Shown here: positions 52,663-61,971 of the stretch, one piece after another | Layout of the letters: each line of letters opens with the position of its first letter | Numbering within the stretch: the first letter of the stretch is position 1 | Origin: an uncultured Oscillospiraceae bacterium | GTDB lineage: Bacteria; Bacillota; Clostridia; Oscillospirales; Ruminococcaceae | Length of the DNA: 64,000 nt | Direction of reading: 5' to 3' | NCBI GenBank assembly: GCA_949285935.1 | Contig: CASEAH010000082.1 | Span: 1 to 64,000 of the forward strand | Notes under the pieces: generated by a model | Databases searched by the model: none | What the model saw: only the letters and a program-made list of their open reading frames with translations | Told to the model about the DNA's origin: nothing | Made by a program: the position numbers and the translations under genes

Positions 52663-53892
52663 TTATGCCGCATTCTGTACAATGCCCATAGCAGCTTTCG
52701 CATTATTTTGTATATTTTCAGCGAATATTCCAAATCCACGGGTAGGGTCGTTTACAAAGACATGGGTCACCGATCCTACCAACATCCCGTTCTGGATAAT
52801 CGGGCTGCCGCTCATTCCCTGAACAATTCCTCCGGTAGCCGCCAGCAGTTCCGGGTCGGTCACATGGATCACCAGATTCTGGCCGTTTTCATTGTCAGCC
52901 GAAAGTACCTTTTCTATCTGGATCTCATATTCCCGGGGCGTGGTTCCCAAAACGGTGGTCAAAACGGTAGCCGGGCCCGACCGCACCTCATAACTCATGG
53001 CCAGGGGCATCATCTCGCCCACCCGGAAGGGCTGACCGGAGGCCGTTCCATAAATGCCGGTGGAAGTATTGGAGATCAGCTGCCCCAAAGGCACTCCATC
53101 CGAAAATTTTCCTTTCAATTCTCCGGGATTTCCCGAGGTCCCCTGCCGGCAGCCGGTAATTTGTGCCGCTACCGCTTCTCCACTCTGGAGCGGCATAATG
53201 TCCCCGGTATCCACATCGCATACTGCGTGGCCCAGGCCGGTAAAGATCCCGCTGTTTGGGTCGTAATAGGTCATGGTGCCGATCCCCGCTGAGCTGTCCC
53301 GAACCCAGATCCCGGCCCGGTATTTACCGTCTCCGGAACGAACCGGATGAAGCGAAACCGTCATGGTTTCTCCGCTCCGCCGCAGCTGGACCTGAAGCGC
53401 CTGACCGCCGCATTCCTCCACCAGCTGCCCCAGCTGCTCATTGGAGGTCAGGCGGGTCCCATTGATTTTTTCCAGAATGTCTCCCACCTGGATGCCGGCG
53501 CTTCGGGCGGGGTTTGCCCGGCCCGTTTCACTGGGGATATCACTCATCCCCACCACCATCAGGCCGTCAGTAAACATCTTGATGCCAAAAGGCGTGCCGC
53601 AGACCTGTACCATCTTCCGGTCCACTACATTGATTTCCACAGTTTTGACCTGAATGGCCCCCAAAAGCTTCAGATCCATGCTGTAGCTGTTTCCCGCAGA
53701 CGCATACACCTGAGGGGAGGTGGTTTTGGAGGTATGTTTCATTTCCAGGACCGGATAGCTGAGCGTGATTTCCTCTCCTGCCACCACAGAATAGCTGTCC
53801 GGCAGACTGGTTTGTATATAAAGCGCCATAACAAGGGCCGCCGCTATGGCAAAATCCGCCGCGGCGGCAAAACATCGGGCAATTTTTTTCAA
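52663..53892 (-). CDS. spoIVB: SpoIVB peptidase (S55 family)
   Basis: 409 residues. Membrane anchor near the N-terminus (about 10-30), PDZ domain (about 95-190, IQVGDILEKINGTRL) and serine peptidase domain with GLGHAVCD (His), GGIVQGMSGSPII (Ser) and VFVNDPTRGFGIF (Asp). Forespore-made signal that starts pro-sigma-K processing. The start is likely TTG 53892, with GAAGGAG nine bases upstream; an ATG three codons earlier abuts that site. Ends just ahead of the 0A boxes of spo0A. Confidence 0.94.
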   Translation of the reverse strand: MKKIARCFAAAADFAIAAALVMALYIQTSLPDSYSVVAGEEITLSYPVLEMKHTSKTTSPQVYASAGNSYSMDLKLLGAIQVKTVEINVVDRKMVQVCGTPFGIKMFTDGLMVVGMSDIPSETGRANPARSAGIQVGDILEKINGTRLTSNEQLGQLVEECGGQALQVQLRRSGETMTVSLHPVRSGDGKYRAGIWVRDSSAGIGTMTYYDPNSGIFTGLGHAVCDVDTGDIMPLQSGEAVAAQITGCRQGTSGNPGELKGKFSDGVPLGQLISNTSTGIYGTASGQPFRVGEMMPLAMSYEVRSGPATVLTTVLGTTPREYEIQIEKVLSADNENGQNLVIHVTDPELLAATGGIVQGMSGSPIIQNGMLVGSVTHVFVNDPTRGFGIFAENIQNNAKAAMGIVQNAA

Positions 53893-54018
53893 AAGAATCA
53901 TCTCCTTCGCCTTTTAATCTGCATCGGGAGATGCTTATTATTTGCGGCAAAATAATCAAGATTTTTTGACGGTATCCTTTGGCAGCGGGATTTGAAAAAT
54001 TCCAGAAGCCGGGCTGAT

Positions 54019-55089
54019 TTACTTTTCCAGAAGACGACGGCGGTCCTGGATCTCTACCTGCGCGGTGACGCGGTATTCCACATTTTTCAAAATTTCCGTC
54101 CAGTTATTTTTTAAATTTTCCCATTGTTCCGGATACCATAAAGAACAAATTTTTCCCATGGAAAACAGGTCTGTTCCTGTCTGCTTGACGATATTTTCCA
54201 TCAGAAAAACCGTTTCCCTTTTGATTTCTTCCTCCATCCGGGTTTCCATTTCCTCCAGCTGTCCGCTCCTGTCGCCTCCGTTCTGCGGAGGCATCATCCG
54301 CAGATACCCCTTTGCTGACGCCTCCATGGTATAAACCGGCCTCCCCGCCGAAAAGGAGCATCGGATCCGGAGCCGGGTGTTTTCCAGCTGAAGATCCACC
54401 GGAGGCTTTCCGTCCTGGGTAAAGACAAATTCTTCCTTGCGCAGCAGCCGCAGGGGCAGACCGGTTCCTACCTCATAGTCAAGAGCTTGCAGCCCTTCCG
54501 GCGCCGTCAGATAAAATTCCGTCACATGACACTCTCCGTCCTTCTGCTGAATCCCAGGAAACATGCCGCTCCGTCCGGTCACGCATACCATGTTTACCGC
54601 ATCTTTCAAGGTAACTCCGTACCCTTCCCAAGGGCCCTCCATCAGCTCCTGCACCTGTCTGCCAATGGAAACAGTTTCTTCTTTCCCGGAAGCCAGAACA
54701 TCCTCCCCCGCAACCACCTGTACATAAGGGCGCAGATGCCCGTCCTGCTCGGCTTCCAACAGAATCTGCTCCAATTTTGCTCGTTCCTTTACCTCCGTCA
54801 AAATCAGGCATTTGACGCTGTCAAGACAAAGCACCCGGCCAATTTCCGACTCCATGCCGCCCAGCGCCTCCAGCCAGGTTTTTCCCTGTCCCTGGCATAT
54901 CCCATATTTCTGAGGTTCATCTGCCGATGTATGCTCCAGATACTCCGCCGTTACCTGCCAGCCTTCTGCCATGGGCTTCAGCTCCAGGGCTGTCACCATG
55001 GCCCGCCGGTTTACCTCCTGCCCCCCGCAGCCAGCCAGCAGGCACAATGCCGCAAACATCCCCGGCAACCAGCCTTTGCTATGATTCAT
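54019..55089 (-). CDS. Ger(x)C family spore germination lipoprotein
   Basis: 356 residues. Lipobox LLAGCGG at the end of a signal peptide (about 8-24), then the GerAC N-terminal region (RAMVTALELKP) and C-terminal domain rich in Glu/Lys. Part of an ABC-type germinant receptor in the spore inner membrane. Start overlaps the GerAB-type gene by 11 bases, so the three germination genes are tightly coupled. Similar to GerAC/GerBC/GerKC; nutrient specificity unknown. Confidence 0.92.
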   Translation of the reverse strand: MNHSKGWLPGMFAALCLLAGCGGQEVNRRAMVTALELKPMAEGWQVTAEYLEHTSADEPQKYGICQGQGKTWLEALGGMESEIGRVLCLDSVKCLILTEVKERAKLEQILLEAEQDGHLRPYVQVVAGEDVLASGKEETVSIGRQVQELMEGPWEGYGVTLKDAVNMVCVTGRSGMFPGIQQKDGECHVTEFYLTAPEGLQALDYEVGTGLPLRLLRKEEFVFTQDGKPPVDLQLENTRLRIRCSFSAGRPVYTMEASAKGYLRMMPPQNGGDRSGQLEEMETRMEEEIKRETVFLMENIVKQTGTDLFSMGKICSLWYPEQWENLKNNWTEILKNVEYRVTAQVEIQDRRRLLEK

Positions 55090-56167
55090 CCTGCCTTGTT
55101 CCTGCCTTTCCTCTCATCAGTCTTCCCAGCAAGGGAATCGCCACTGCACCTGCCAAAACCGGGAAACCGCTCCCTGTCATGCGGAAGATCTCTGTCGTGG
55201 CTTTTTCTGCCAGCAGACCCCAAAGGCAAAGCAGCAGCAAAGCCCCTGTATTGGCCCAAACCATCCGTCCATCCACCTCCCGGCGCAGTATCTCTCCCCA
55301 CATGGATGAGGCAAGAAACAGAAAAACCGTGATTCTGACAAAACCCAGCAGTACCCAGATCGCCATAAATACCGCATCCAGATGCTGGAGCATCAAAATG
55401 CGGGCTGAAGAAGCTGCCGCAAAAACCGGGAACATCTGATATCCCCCATATTCTCCCAGGCTCAGGGTGGTCATCAGGATGACACTCCCGGACAGAGCCG
55501 CCACTGCTCCCAACCATCCTGCCGCCATCCGGGAAGTAAGGCGCTTGCGTCGGGTATAGGGCATCAGCAACAGCAGGGCCGGCAGTTCCAGATTCATGGA
55601 AAGGCCCTGCCACACCCCTTGGGCGGTCCCCAGGGGATTGAAAGGCTCCCGTACCAGGTTCAGCAGGTCATACTCCTTCCAAAGTCCCACAGCGACCGCC
55701 AGGAGCCCTGCCAACAGCACAAAGGCAAAGACTGCCCCCGCCCGGGCAAAAGCTTCCAGGCCCTGGCTGACGGCAAATCCGCCGCAGAGAGCCAGCACCA
55801 GGGCCATAGCTACCGCTTCCCCATAGCCATAAAACGACGTAGATAAAAACCACGCAAAATGGAGGAGGGTATATACGCAAACCAATACGGAAAACGCCCA
55901 GTAAAAGCCTGAAAAAATCAGATGAACGGGCCGTGCCATTTTCCCGGAAAGAAAAAGCGGCGAGACCCCCTTGGGCCCGGTGCACCAGCTTGCTGCCACC
56001 ATCACCACCCCATATTGCGCCAGCGCAGAAAGCAGTGTGGTGAGAAGAGATACTTTTCCCTGAGGCAGTGCGGCCGCTTCCGGCGCATAAGCCATAACAG
56101 AAAACATTCTGGACAAAGTCAAAAGCACTGTCAGCTGGAATGGGCTGATTTTTACTTTTTTCTCCAC
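55079..56167 (-). CDS. GerAB/ArcD/ProY family germination permease
   Basis: 362 residues with about ten membrane helices of the amino-acid/polyamine transporter type; FQLTVLLTLSRMFSVMAYAP near the start is family-typical. This subunit is thought to sense the germinant. Start is GTG 56167 with GGGGAGG seven bases upstream, 17 bases after the gerA-type stop; a 35-codon upstream extension would overlap gerA and is rejected. Confidence 0.9.
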   Translation of the reverse strand: MEKKVKISPFQLTVLLTLSRMFSVMAYAPEAAALPQGKVSLLTTLLSALAQYGVVMVAASWCTGPKGVSPLFLSGKMARPVHLIFSGFYWAFSVLVCVYTLLHFAWFLSTSFYGYGEAVAMALVLALCGGFAVSQGLEAFARAGAVFAFVLLAGLLAVAVGLWKEYDLLNLVREPFNPLGTAQGVWQGLSMNLELPALLLLMPYTRRKRLTSRMAAGWLGAVAALSGSVILMTTLSLGEYGGYQMFPVFAAASSARILMLQHLDAVFMAIWVLLGFVRITVFLFLASSMWGEILRREVDGRMVWANTGALLLLCLWGLLAEKATTEIFRMTGSGFPVLAGAVAIPLLGRLMRGKAGTRQDES

Positions 56168-56183
56168 CGCGTTTCCTCCCCGT

Positions 56184-57704
56184 TCAGCTTTCCTCTCCAT
56201 CCAGATCCGAACCGGGAAGATCCTGGACGCAGAGGGTATCCTCCTGCAGCCGCTTCCACCCGGCCCGGACAAACATATCCCGGAAACTGTGAAGATCCAT
56301 AGGGGTTGCAGGGGCGGTAATGGGCACGCCCATGGTTTTCAGAGAACACAGGTTGACTACAAAAAGAGCAAACCCCAGATAGATCCCACACAGGCCCATG
56401 GTTCCGCCAATGAAGATAAAGGCAAACCGCAGAATGGTCACCGGTTCATAAAGGCTTGGCACCACAAAAGAGCTTACTGCAGTCAGGGCTATGATGATAA
56501 CCATAGGCAGACCGATCAGCCCCGCGCTTACGGCAGCATCACCGATGACCAGACCTCCCACAATCCCCAGGGCATGGCCAATGGGCCTTGGCAGACGCAG
56601 GCCCGCCTCCCTGAGAAGTTCATAAAGAATGAAAACCAGCAGCGCCTCAAACAGTACCGGCAGGGGCGTGTACAGCACTGAGCCGATGAATTTTGTAAAC
56701 AGGATATCGGGAATCAGCTCCGGATGAAAGGATACCACCGCCACATAGTATCCCGGCAGCAGGATGGTAGCCAGGAAGGAAATCAGCTTCAGGATCCGCA
56801 CATAAGACGCAAAATAGGGCCGGTGGGAATAATCGTCCAGGCTTTGGAAATGCTCGGTGAAAAGATAGGGCAGCACCAGAGCAAAAGGGGTCCCATCCAC
56901 CAGAATACCGATCCGGCCCTCGCTGAGTTTTGCACAAAGGGTATCCGGCCGCTCCGTCACTCCTACGCCGGAAAAAAGAGAGAATTTGCTCTGGTCCAGA
57001 TAGGGCTGCAAATACCCGGAATCCAGTACCACGTCGATTTTCACTTCCGAGAGCCGACGGCGGACCTCCTCCAGCAGCCGGGGAGAAGCCACACCGCGCA
57101 GGTAAAGGATCTTGACTCCGGTGGTGCTGATCTTTCCCACCGTTGTTCCCTCCGCCACCAGCTGCGGGGTCTTGAGGCGCCGGCGAACCAGAGAGACGTT
57201 TACCACCAGAGACTCTACAAAGCCCTCCCGGGAACCCCGCAGATTCATCTCTGCCGAGGGCTCGCTGACCCCCCGCATACTGAATCCCTGATAGCCCAGA
57301 GCAATGGCGGTCTGTTCCCCGTCCACCACCACCAGCGCAAAGCCGCTCATAGCCAGCCTCATCAGCTCTCCATAGGTACGCACTTCTTTTTTATCCGACG
57401 CCATCAGCAGGTTTCCCCTGAGGTATTCCAGCAGTCGTTTTGAACTGTCCACCTGAGGCGGGATCTGGGCCAGAGGACGCAGCAGCAGATCAGATACCTG
57501 CAAATTGGAAATCTGACCCTCAAACATAATAACCGCCATGGCGCAGCCGTTGGCGGTATGGCGGTGGATGACCAGGTCATCACTGTTGCTGGTCAAGGCC
57601 CGGATCTCTACCAGCAGATCGGTAAGATCGGCATCCAGGGGCCGGTCCGTATTCTGAGGATGAATCACACGGTAAGCTCCGCTTTTCCCTGCGTCAAACC
57701 GCAT
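56184..57704 (-). CDS. GerA family spore germination protein (GerAA type)
   Basis: 506 residues. N-terminal soluble domain (about 1-260, with VNVSLVRRRLKTPQL and KILYLRGVASPRLLEEVRRRL) and a C-terminal membrane region of five or six helices, with KFIGSVLYTPLPVLFEALLV and RLPRPIGHALGIVGGLVIGD, all standard for the GerA (PF03323) family. Start ATG 57704 with GGAGGG seven bases upstream; a TTG 20 codons earlier is weaker. First gene of gerA-B-C; a divergent DUF421 gene lies 160 bases away. Confidence 0.95.
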   Translation of the reverse strand: MRFDAGKSGAYRVIHPQNTDRPLDADLTDLLVEIRALTSNSDDLVIHRHTANGCAMAVIMFEGQISNLQVSDLLLRPLAQIPPQVDSSKRLLEYLRGNLLMASDKKEVRTYGELMRLAMSGFALVVVDGEQTAIALGYQGFSMRGVSEPSAEMNLRGSREGFVESLVVNVSLVRRRLKTPQLVAEGTTVGKISTTGVKILYLRGVASPRLLEEVRRRLSEVKIDVVLDSGYLQPYLDQSKFSLFSGVGVTERPDTLCAKLSEGRIGILVDGTPFALVLPYLFTEHFQSLDDYSHRPYFASYVRILKLISFLATILLPGYYVAVVSFHPELIPDILFTKFIGSVLYTPLPVLFEALLVFILYELLREAGLRLPRPIGHALGIVGGLVIGDAAVSAGLIGLPMVIIIALTAVSSFVVPSLYEPVTILRFAFIFIGGTMGLCGIYLGFALFVVNLCSLKTMGVPITAPATPMDLHSFRDMFVRAGWKRLQEDTLCVQDLPGSDLDGEES

Positions 57705-57865
57705 CCGTTTTCCCTCCCGCTTGTTTGTTGCTATCAAATTCAGTATCTCCTTGGAAACTTCCAAATATACGGAAAAGCAGGGAGAGAATAAACCGGCATA
57801 CTGTTCTCATACTACCCGTATTGAAGCATGAAAAACACAAAACCGGCGGAAAAGGAGGTATCGGA

Positions 57866-58549
57866 TTGCTCATTGCTTTTTTAAGGACCTTGATTCTGTA
57901 TGCAGTCATTATCTTTGGGGTACGGCTGATGGGAAAGCGACAGCTGGGAGAACTTCAGCCCTCGGAGCTGGTCATCACCATCCTCATCTCCAACATTGCT
58001 ACCCTGCCCATTGAGGAAATCGATACACCGCTCTTTCTGGGGATGCTCCCCATCCTTTCCCTGGTGGTATTTGAGGTGCTGATGTCCCTGATCAATCTGA
58101 AAAGCCGCCGGATCCGAAGAATTTTTTCCGGTTCTCCGGTCATTGTCATCCGGGATGGGGTCATCGATCAGAAAAAGTTGCTGGAACTGCGGTTCTCGGT
58201 AGATGATTTGATGGCACAGCTCAGGAGCAAGGATATTTACGCGGTGGAAGACGTCGATTTTGCCGTGGTGGAGACTACGGGAAAGCTTTCGGTCTATCAA
58301 AAATTTTTGGCCCGTCCCCTGTCTGCCCAATCCGCAAAAATCCCCGACTGTCCCGAACAAAACAGCCCGCCGCTGGTAGTCATCAGCGACGGGTGCGTTC
58401 ATGAGGAAAATCTGGCGCTTTGCGGGCATGACAAAACCTGGCTGGAAGGAATGGTGGCTTCCCGCCATCTGCGGATCCCCGATGTACTGCTCATGACCGC
58501 CGGGAAAGATTCCCAGGTCCATCTGGTGGTCAAGGAGGTGGGCAAATGA
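57866..58549 (+). CDS. DUF421 family membrane protein (YetF-like)
   Basis: 227 residues. Two or three N-terminal helices (about 3-80, LRTLILYAVIIFGVRLMGKR, then LGELQPSELVITILISNIAT) and a cytoplasmic DUF421 domain with VIVIRDGVIDQKKL and VEDVDFAVVETTGKLSV. Members are common in spore-formers next to DUF4363 genes and appear in spore membranes. The start is TTG 57866 with AAGGAGG seven bases upstream; a longer frame from 57725 has no such site. Overlaps the DUF4363 gene by four bases. Confidence 0.9.
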   Translation: MLIAFLRTLILYAVIIFGVRLMGKRQLGELQPSELVITILISNIATLPIEEIDTPLFLGMLPILSLVVFEVLMSLINLKSRRIRRIFSGSPVIVIRDGVIDQKKLLELRFSVDDLMAQLRSKDIYAVEDVDFAVVETTGKLSVYQKFLARPLSAQSAKIPDCPEQNSPPLVVISDGCVHEENLALCGHDKTWLEGMVASRHLRIPDVLLMTAGKDSQVHLVVKEVGK

Positions 58550-58920
58550 AGCGTTTGGCGGCGGCACTGGCGCTTCTGGTCCTGATTTTGGCAGCGGGTT
58601 TCTGGAGCCTTTGGGATATGCGCCGGTGTCTGGATGGACTGGAGGATTCCGCGGCAAAGATTCAGGCTCTTTCGCCTGGAGATCCCGCTCTTCTTGCCCA
58701 AAGTCACGCTTTGGCTGACCAGTGGGTCCACGCTGAACAGCATCTGGTTTTTTATGTCCACCACGATGTTCTGGACCAAATCACCTGTCTGGTGGCAGAG
58801 CTTCCCGCCCTGGCTCAATATGAGGAATATGGAGCCTTTTACGGGCAGGTGGAGGTTTTTCTTGCCCTATTGGATGACCTGTGGGCTTCTGCCGTTCCCA
58901 GCTACCGCAATTTGATGTAA
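58546..58920 (+). CDS. DUF4363 family protein
   Basis: 124 residues. One N-terminal hydrophobic segment (about 4-22), acting as signal anchor, then a mostly helical extracytoplasmic domain (DQWVHAEQHLVFYVHHDVLDQ, ALDDLWASAVPSYRNLM) typical of DUF4363. Translationally coupled to DUF421 (ATGA). Function unknown; DUF421-DUF4363 pairs recur in Clostridia. Confidence 0.85.
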   Translation: MKRLAAALALLVLILAAGFWSLWDMRRCLDGLEDSAAKIQALSPGDPALLAQSHALADQWVHAEQHLVFYVHHDVLDQITCLVAELPALAQYEEYGAFYGQVEVFLALLDDLWASAVPSYRNLM

Positions 58921-59436
58921 GGTTGTTTACCAACTCCTGCCTTTCTTCCCTCCAGAATGGTTGTGCTGGTCAATTTTCCCAGACATAAAAATTTTCTTTC
59001 TTCCCGCAATCCTTAAAAACTTCCAGACTGTTTTAACCGGGTCCTGGGGCACACAAAAACCCCTTTCGATCAGCGCCCTGAAGTGTGTAGGAAGCAAATT
59101 GTTTGAGGGATTTCTACCGGGTCAGCATACGGTACCGCTTCCGGGATGAGTCATATTAAGGTATAACCAGCTCCCGCATCCGGTGATTTGCTGCCAAAAG
59201 GCACCCTTCTGCAAAAAACGGAGCAGAGCATCCTCGCAAGGATTATCCCGGCTTGCTTCGGCAAATGCTGTCTGTCCAGCAGCATCATCGGCCTTTCTCT
59301 TTTCAAGAAGATGGAAACGATTCCAGCAGAGGGCACTCATCCGTCAACGCTCATTTCCAGGGAACGGTTTTACATGATATTTCTACTAAAAGAGAGTCTC
59401 CCCCAGCAGCCTTGGCAAATCCCAGAGGCAGCTACG
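58921..59436. other. Intergenic stretch without a recognisable gene
   Basis: About 515 bases between convergent units. Several short frames on both strands overlap each other without ribosome-binding sites; no domain or RNA recognised. Confidence 0.45.
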
Positions 59437-59480
59437 CAAAAGCGCCGGGACAAGTTTTACTTGTCCCGGCGCTTTTGTAT
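59437..59480. terminator. Strong terminator, probably bidirectional
   Basis: Perfect 17-base stem (59437-59453 with 59461-59477), seven-base loop, A- and T-rich ends. Ends the minus-strand TIM-barrel unit and can stop plus-strand read-through from DUF4363. Confidence 0.85.
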
Positions 59481-59485
59481 GGCCC

Positions 59486-60304
59486 TCAGCTCTCCAGCTG
59501 ATCCATCAGATATTCCATGTAATTAACATAATGGTAAAATACGATCCCCGGCTCCTGAAGTTCCTGGTTCCACCGTTTGACCCATTCCAGAGTGATAAAG
59601 CCCTGATAGCCGCTGTCGCTAAGGACCTTAAGGGCATCGAAAACCGGCACGTCTCCGTAGCCCATCATCCGGTAAACCACCTTGCCCTCATGCATCACTG
59701 AATCTTTTACATGGGTATATTTGATCCGTTCTCCAATGTTGGCAAAGGTTTCTTCGGGGCTCTCTCCATAGAAACGATAGGGATGATGAATATCCCACAG
59801 CACGCCGCTTCCTGCAGGATTTGCACCGGCGATAAATTCCTTCATCCGGGCAGAATCCGCCAGCAGGCCATTGGTTTCAATCAAAACGCAGGTACCTTTG
59901 GAAGCTGCATAATCACACAGCTCCAGATACAATTCCCGGGCCTGATTCAGGTCAGCTTCCACCGGCCCCGCCGAAAAAGTAATCATCACCCGCACAAAGG
60001 GAACTCCGATCCGGGCAGCCAGGTCGATATAGTCCCGTGCCTCTCTCATGCCGTTTTCCCGGCTGTCGGGCATCCCCAGAGCCGCTCCGGAGGTCAGGGC
60101 TGCAAACTCCATCCCCGCAGACTCCATCCGTTTAAGGGTGGCCGCAGCATTCTGTTCGCTGAAAATCCGGATCTTGGGGGCGTACATTTCATTCTCCATC
60201 CCCCGGATCTCAATACCGTCAATCCGCATATCCTTGGCAGTAGCAAAAATTTCATCCCAACTCCAGCTGGGGCACCCCAAGGTGGAAAAAGCCAATTTCA
60301 TCAT
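59486..60304 (-). CDS. Sugar phosphate isomerase/epimerase-like TIM barrel protein
   Basis: 272 residues. Xylose-isomerase-like barrel: KLAFSTLGCPSWSWDEI at the start, DGIEIRGM, CVLIETNGLL, VLWDIHHPYRFYGES, YTHVKDSV and FITLEWVKRW, giving the Glu/Asp/His metal site of the family. Acts on an unidentified sugar or polyol. Follows the pseudokinase by 38 bases; same strand as the acyl-CoA synthetase. Two adjacent ATG codons make the start uncertain by one residue. Confidence 0.87.
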   Translation of the reverse strand: MMKLAFSTLGCPSWSWDEIFATAKDMRIDGIEIRGMENEMYAPKIRIFSEQNAAATLKRMESAGMEFAALTSGAALGMPDSRENGMREARDYIDLAARIGVPFVRVMITFSAGPVEADLNQARELYLELCDYAASKGTCVLIETNGLLADSARMKEFIAGANPAGSGVLWDIHHPYRFYGESPEETFANIGERIKYTHVKDSVMHEGKVVYRMMGYGDVPVFDALKVLSDSGYQGFITLEWVKRWNQELQEPGIVFYHYVNYMEYLMDQLES

Positions 60305-60342
60305 TCAACACCCAATTTCTCTTTGATCTGCCCCTGTCGCCG

Positions 60343-61941
60343 CTATTCCTCCGGCTGATCCTCGGGGGCTTTTTTGACCGTAATGGTCACCTTTTCTGTG
60401 TCAAAATATTCTTTGGAAATACGGTCGCCCATACCCTTGTTCATGGCGATCACCGTTCCCTCTACACCTTCCGTTTCGGGATCATAATCGTATTCTACAT
60501 CAAAGGGCATCCCCAGTTCTGCCAGAAGCTTTCTGGCATACAGCTCAGAGCATCCTATGAGATACGGAACATCCACATAGGCAGAGCCCTTGCTGACAAT
60601 GACCCCTACTGTCATACTGTCCGGCAGCGTCTGCCCCGGCTGTACCGATTGTTCCATGATTACTCCCGCAGGGACCGTTTCGCTGTACCGCTCCTCCCGC
60701 ACCTCCAGAAAAAGCCCGTAGTCAGCCTGACGGCTCTGGGCGGCAGAAAGAAGCATCCCGGTCAGGTCATATTCCATCACCTGGGAAACGGATTCTTCCA
60801 TCTGGCTGGTTTCTTCCTCTTCCGGCAGTTGGGAAGACATAGAAACCATAGCAGCTGTCAGAATCAAATTCAGAATGATGCTGACTGCCAGAGCCAACAT
60901 CAGGATGTTTTTACTGTCTTTCCAGAATGCATGGGGCTTTGGAGCAGCTACCGATGCAGGTTCCGGGCGGAACACAGCGGTATTAGAACCAGTCTCCTCC
61001 AACAAGGCCGCGGTAAACTGATCCACCGACTGGAAGCGGTCCTTTTTGGCCGGCTCCATAGCCTGCGCAACCGCAAGGGACACATGAGGCGGAACCTGTG
61101 GGCAAAGGGTGGCTACCGATTCCATGGGCACCTTGCTTCGCTGGGGTGCAGATGGCGGGTCCATCTGCGTCAGGGTTCGGTACAGCACCGCACCCAGAGA
61201 ATAAATATCAGTCCATTCGCCCTGAAAAAGGTTTTTGGAATACTGCTCCGGGGCACTGTACCCCGCAAACAGCTGCGGATCGACACCGCTGCCCTCCGTG
61301 CGCAGTTCCGGCAGAGAAAAACTGGTCAGGAATGCCCTGCCTTTTGCATCCACCAAAATGGTTTCAGGCGAAATTCCTCCATGGATCATCCCTTTGTTGT
61401 GGAGGTTGGAAACCAGAGAAAAAAGCGGCATCAGCAGAGTTTTGGCCGCGGGCCAGTCCAAGCCGCCTTTGGCCTCAAGGTAATCCTTCAAAGAAACTCC
61501 GCTCACAAAAGACTCCACACAGTACAGCGTCTCATGGACCGCAAGGATCTCTCTGATTTTGGGCAGACAGCGGTTATCCATTTTGGCAAGACGCTTCCAT
61601 CGATCCGCCATATCGGAAAGCATGGTTTTATACCGTGCCAGATCTTTTTCTTCCACCCACAGGCTCTGTCCGTCCTCTGAACGTACCGCCATCTGCCGGG
61701 GCATGAATTCTTCGATCCAAACCCTGCGGCTTTTGGCAATGTCCAGTCCGATGTATGAACAGATAAGGCTGTTCCGTCCAAGCATCCGTCCCACCAGATA
61801 CCGCTGATCCAGAACCGTTCCGGCCGGCAGCGCTCCCCGGGGATTGGATTCATCGCTTCGACGGCCGCAAAGCGGGCACTGGTCCTGGTCCTTGGCCATA
61901 GGCGACATGCAGCCCATGCAAAGCTTGCTGTTCTTGTCCAA
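60343..61941 (-). CDS. Zinc-ribbon, PASTA-domain protein with a degenerate kinase domain (predicted pseudokinase)
   Basis: 532 residues. Zinc ribbon with Cys8, Cys11, Cys22, Cys25; a protein-kinase-like domain (about 48-315); a membrane helix (about 346-368); and two PASTA-like repeats outside (about 415-520). The kinase part has lost its catalytic residues: the VAIK lysine is Glu77 (VWIEEF), HRD is HGG (187-189) and DFG is SFS (from Ser207); the glycine loop is LGRNSLICSYIG. So it probably binds ligands or partners rather than phosphorylating. TTG start at 61941 with GGGAG eight bases upstream. Confidence 0.85.
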   Translation of the reverse strand: MDKNSKLCMGCMSPMAKDQDQCPLCGRRSDESNPRGALPAGTVLDQRYLVGRMLGRNSLICSYIGLDIAKSRRVWIEEFMPRQMAVRSEDGQSLWVEEKDLARYKTMLSDMADRWKRLAKMDNRCLPKIREILAVHETLYCVESFVSGVSLKDYLEAKGGLDWPAAKTLLMPLFSLVSNLHNKGMIHGGISPETILVDAKGRAFLTSFSLPELRTEGSGVDPQLFAGYSAPEQYSKNLFQGEWTDIYSLGAVLYRTLTQMDPPSAPQRSKVPMESVATLCPQVPPHVSLAVAQAMEPAKKDRFQSVDQFTAALLEETGSNTAVFRPEPASVAAPKPHAFWKDSKNILMLALAVSIILNLILTAAMVSMSSQLPEEEETSQMEESVSQVMEYDLTGMLLSAAQSRQADYGLFLEVREERYSETVPAGVIMEQSVQPGQTLPDSMTVGVIVSKGSAYVDVPYLIGCSELYARKLLAELGMPFDVEYDYDPETEGVEGTVIAMNKGMGDRISKEYFDTEKVTITVKKAPEDQPEE

Positions 61942-61971
61942 ATGCCTCACTCCCTGCGGCTTTACAAATTC

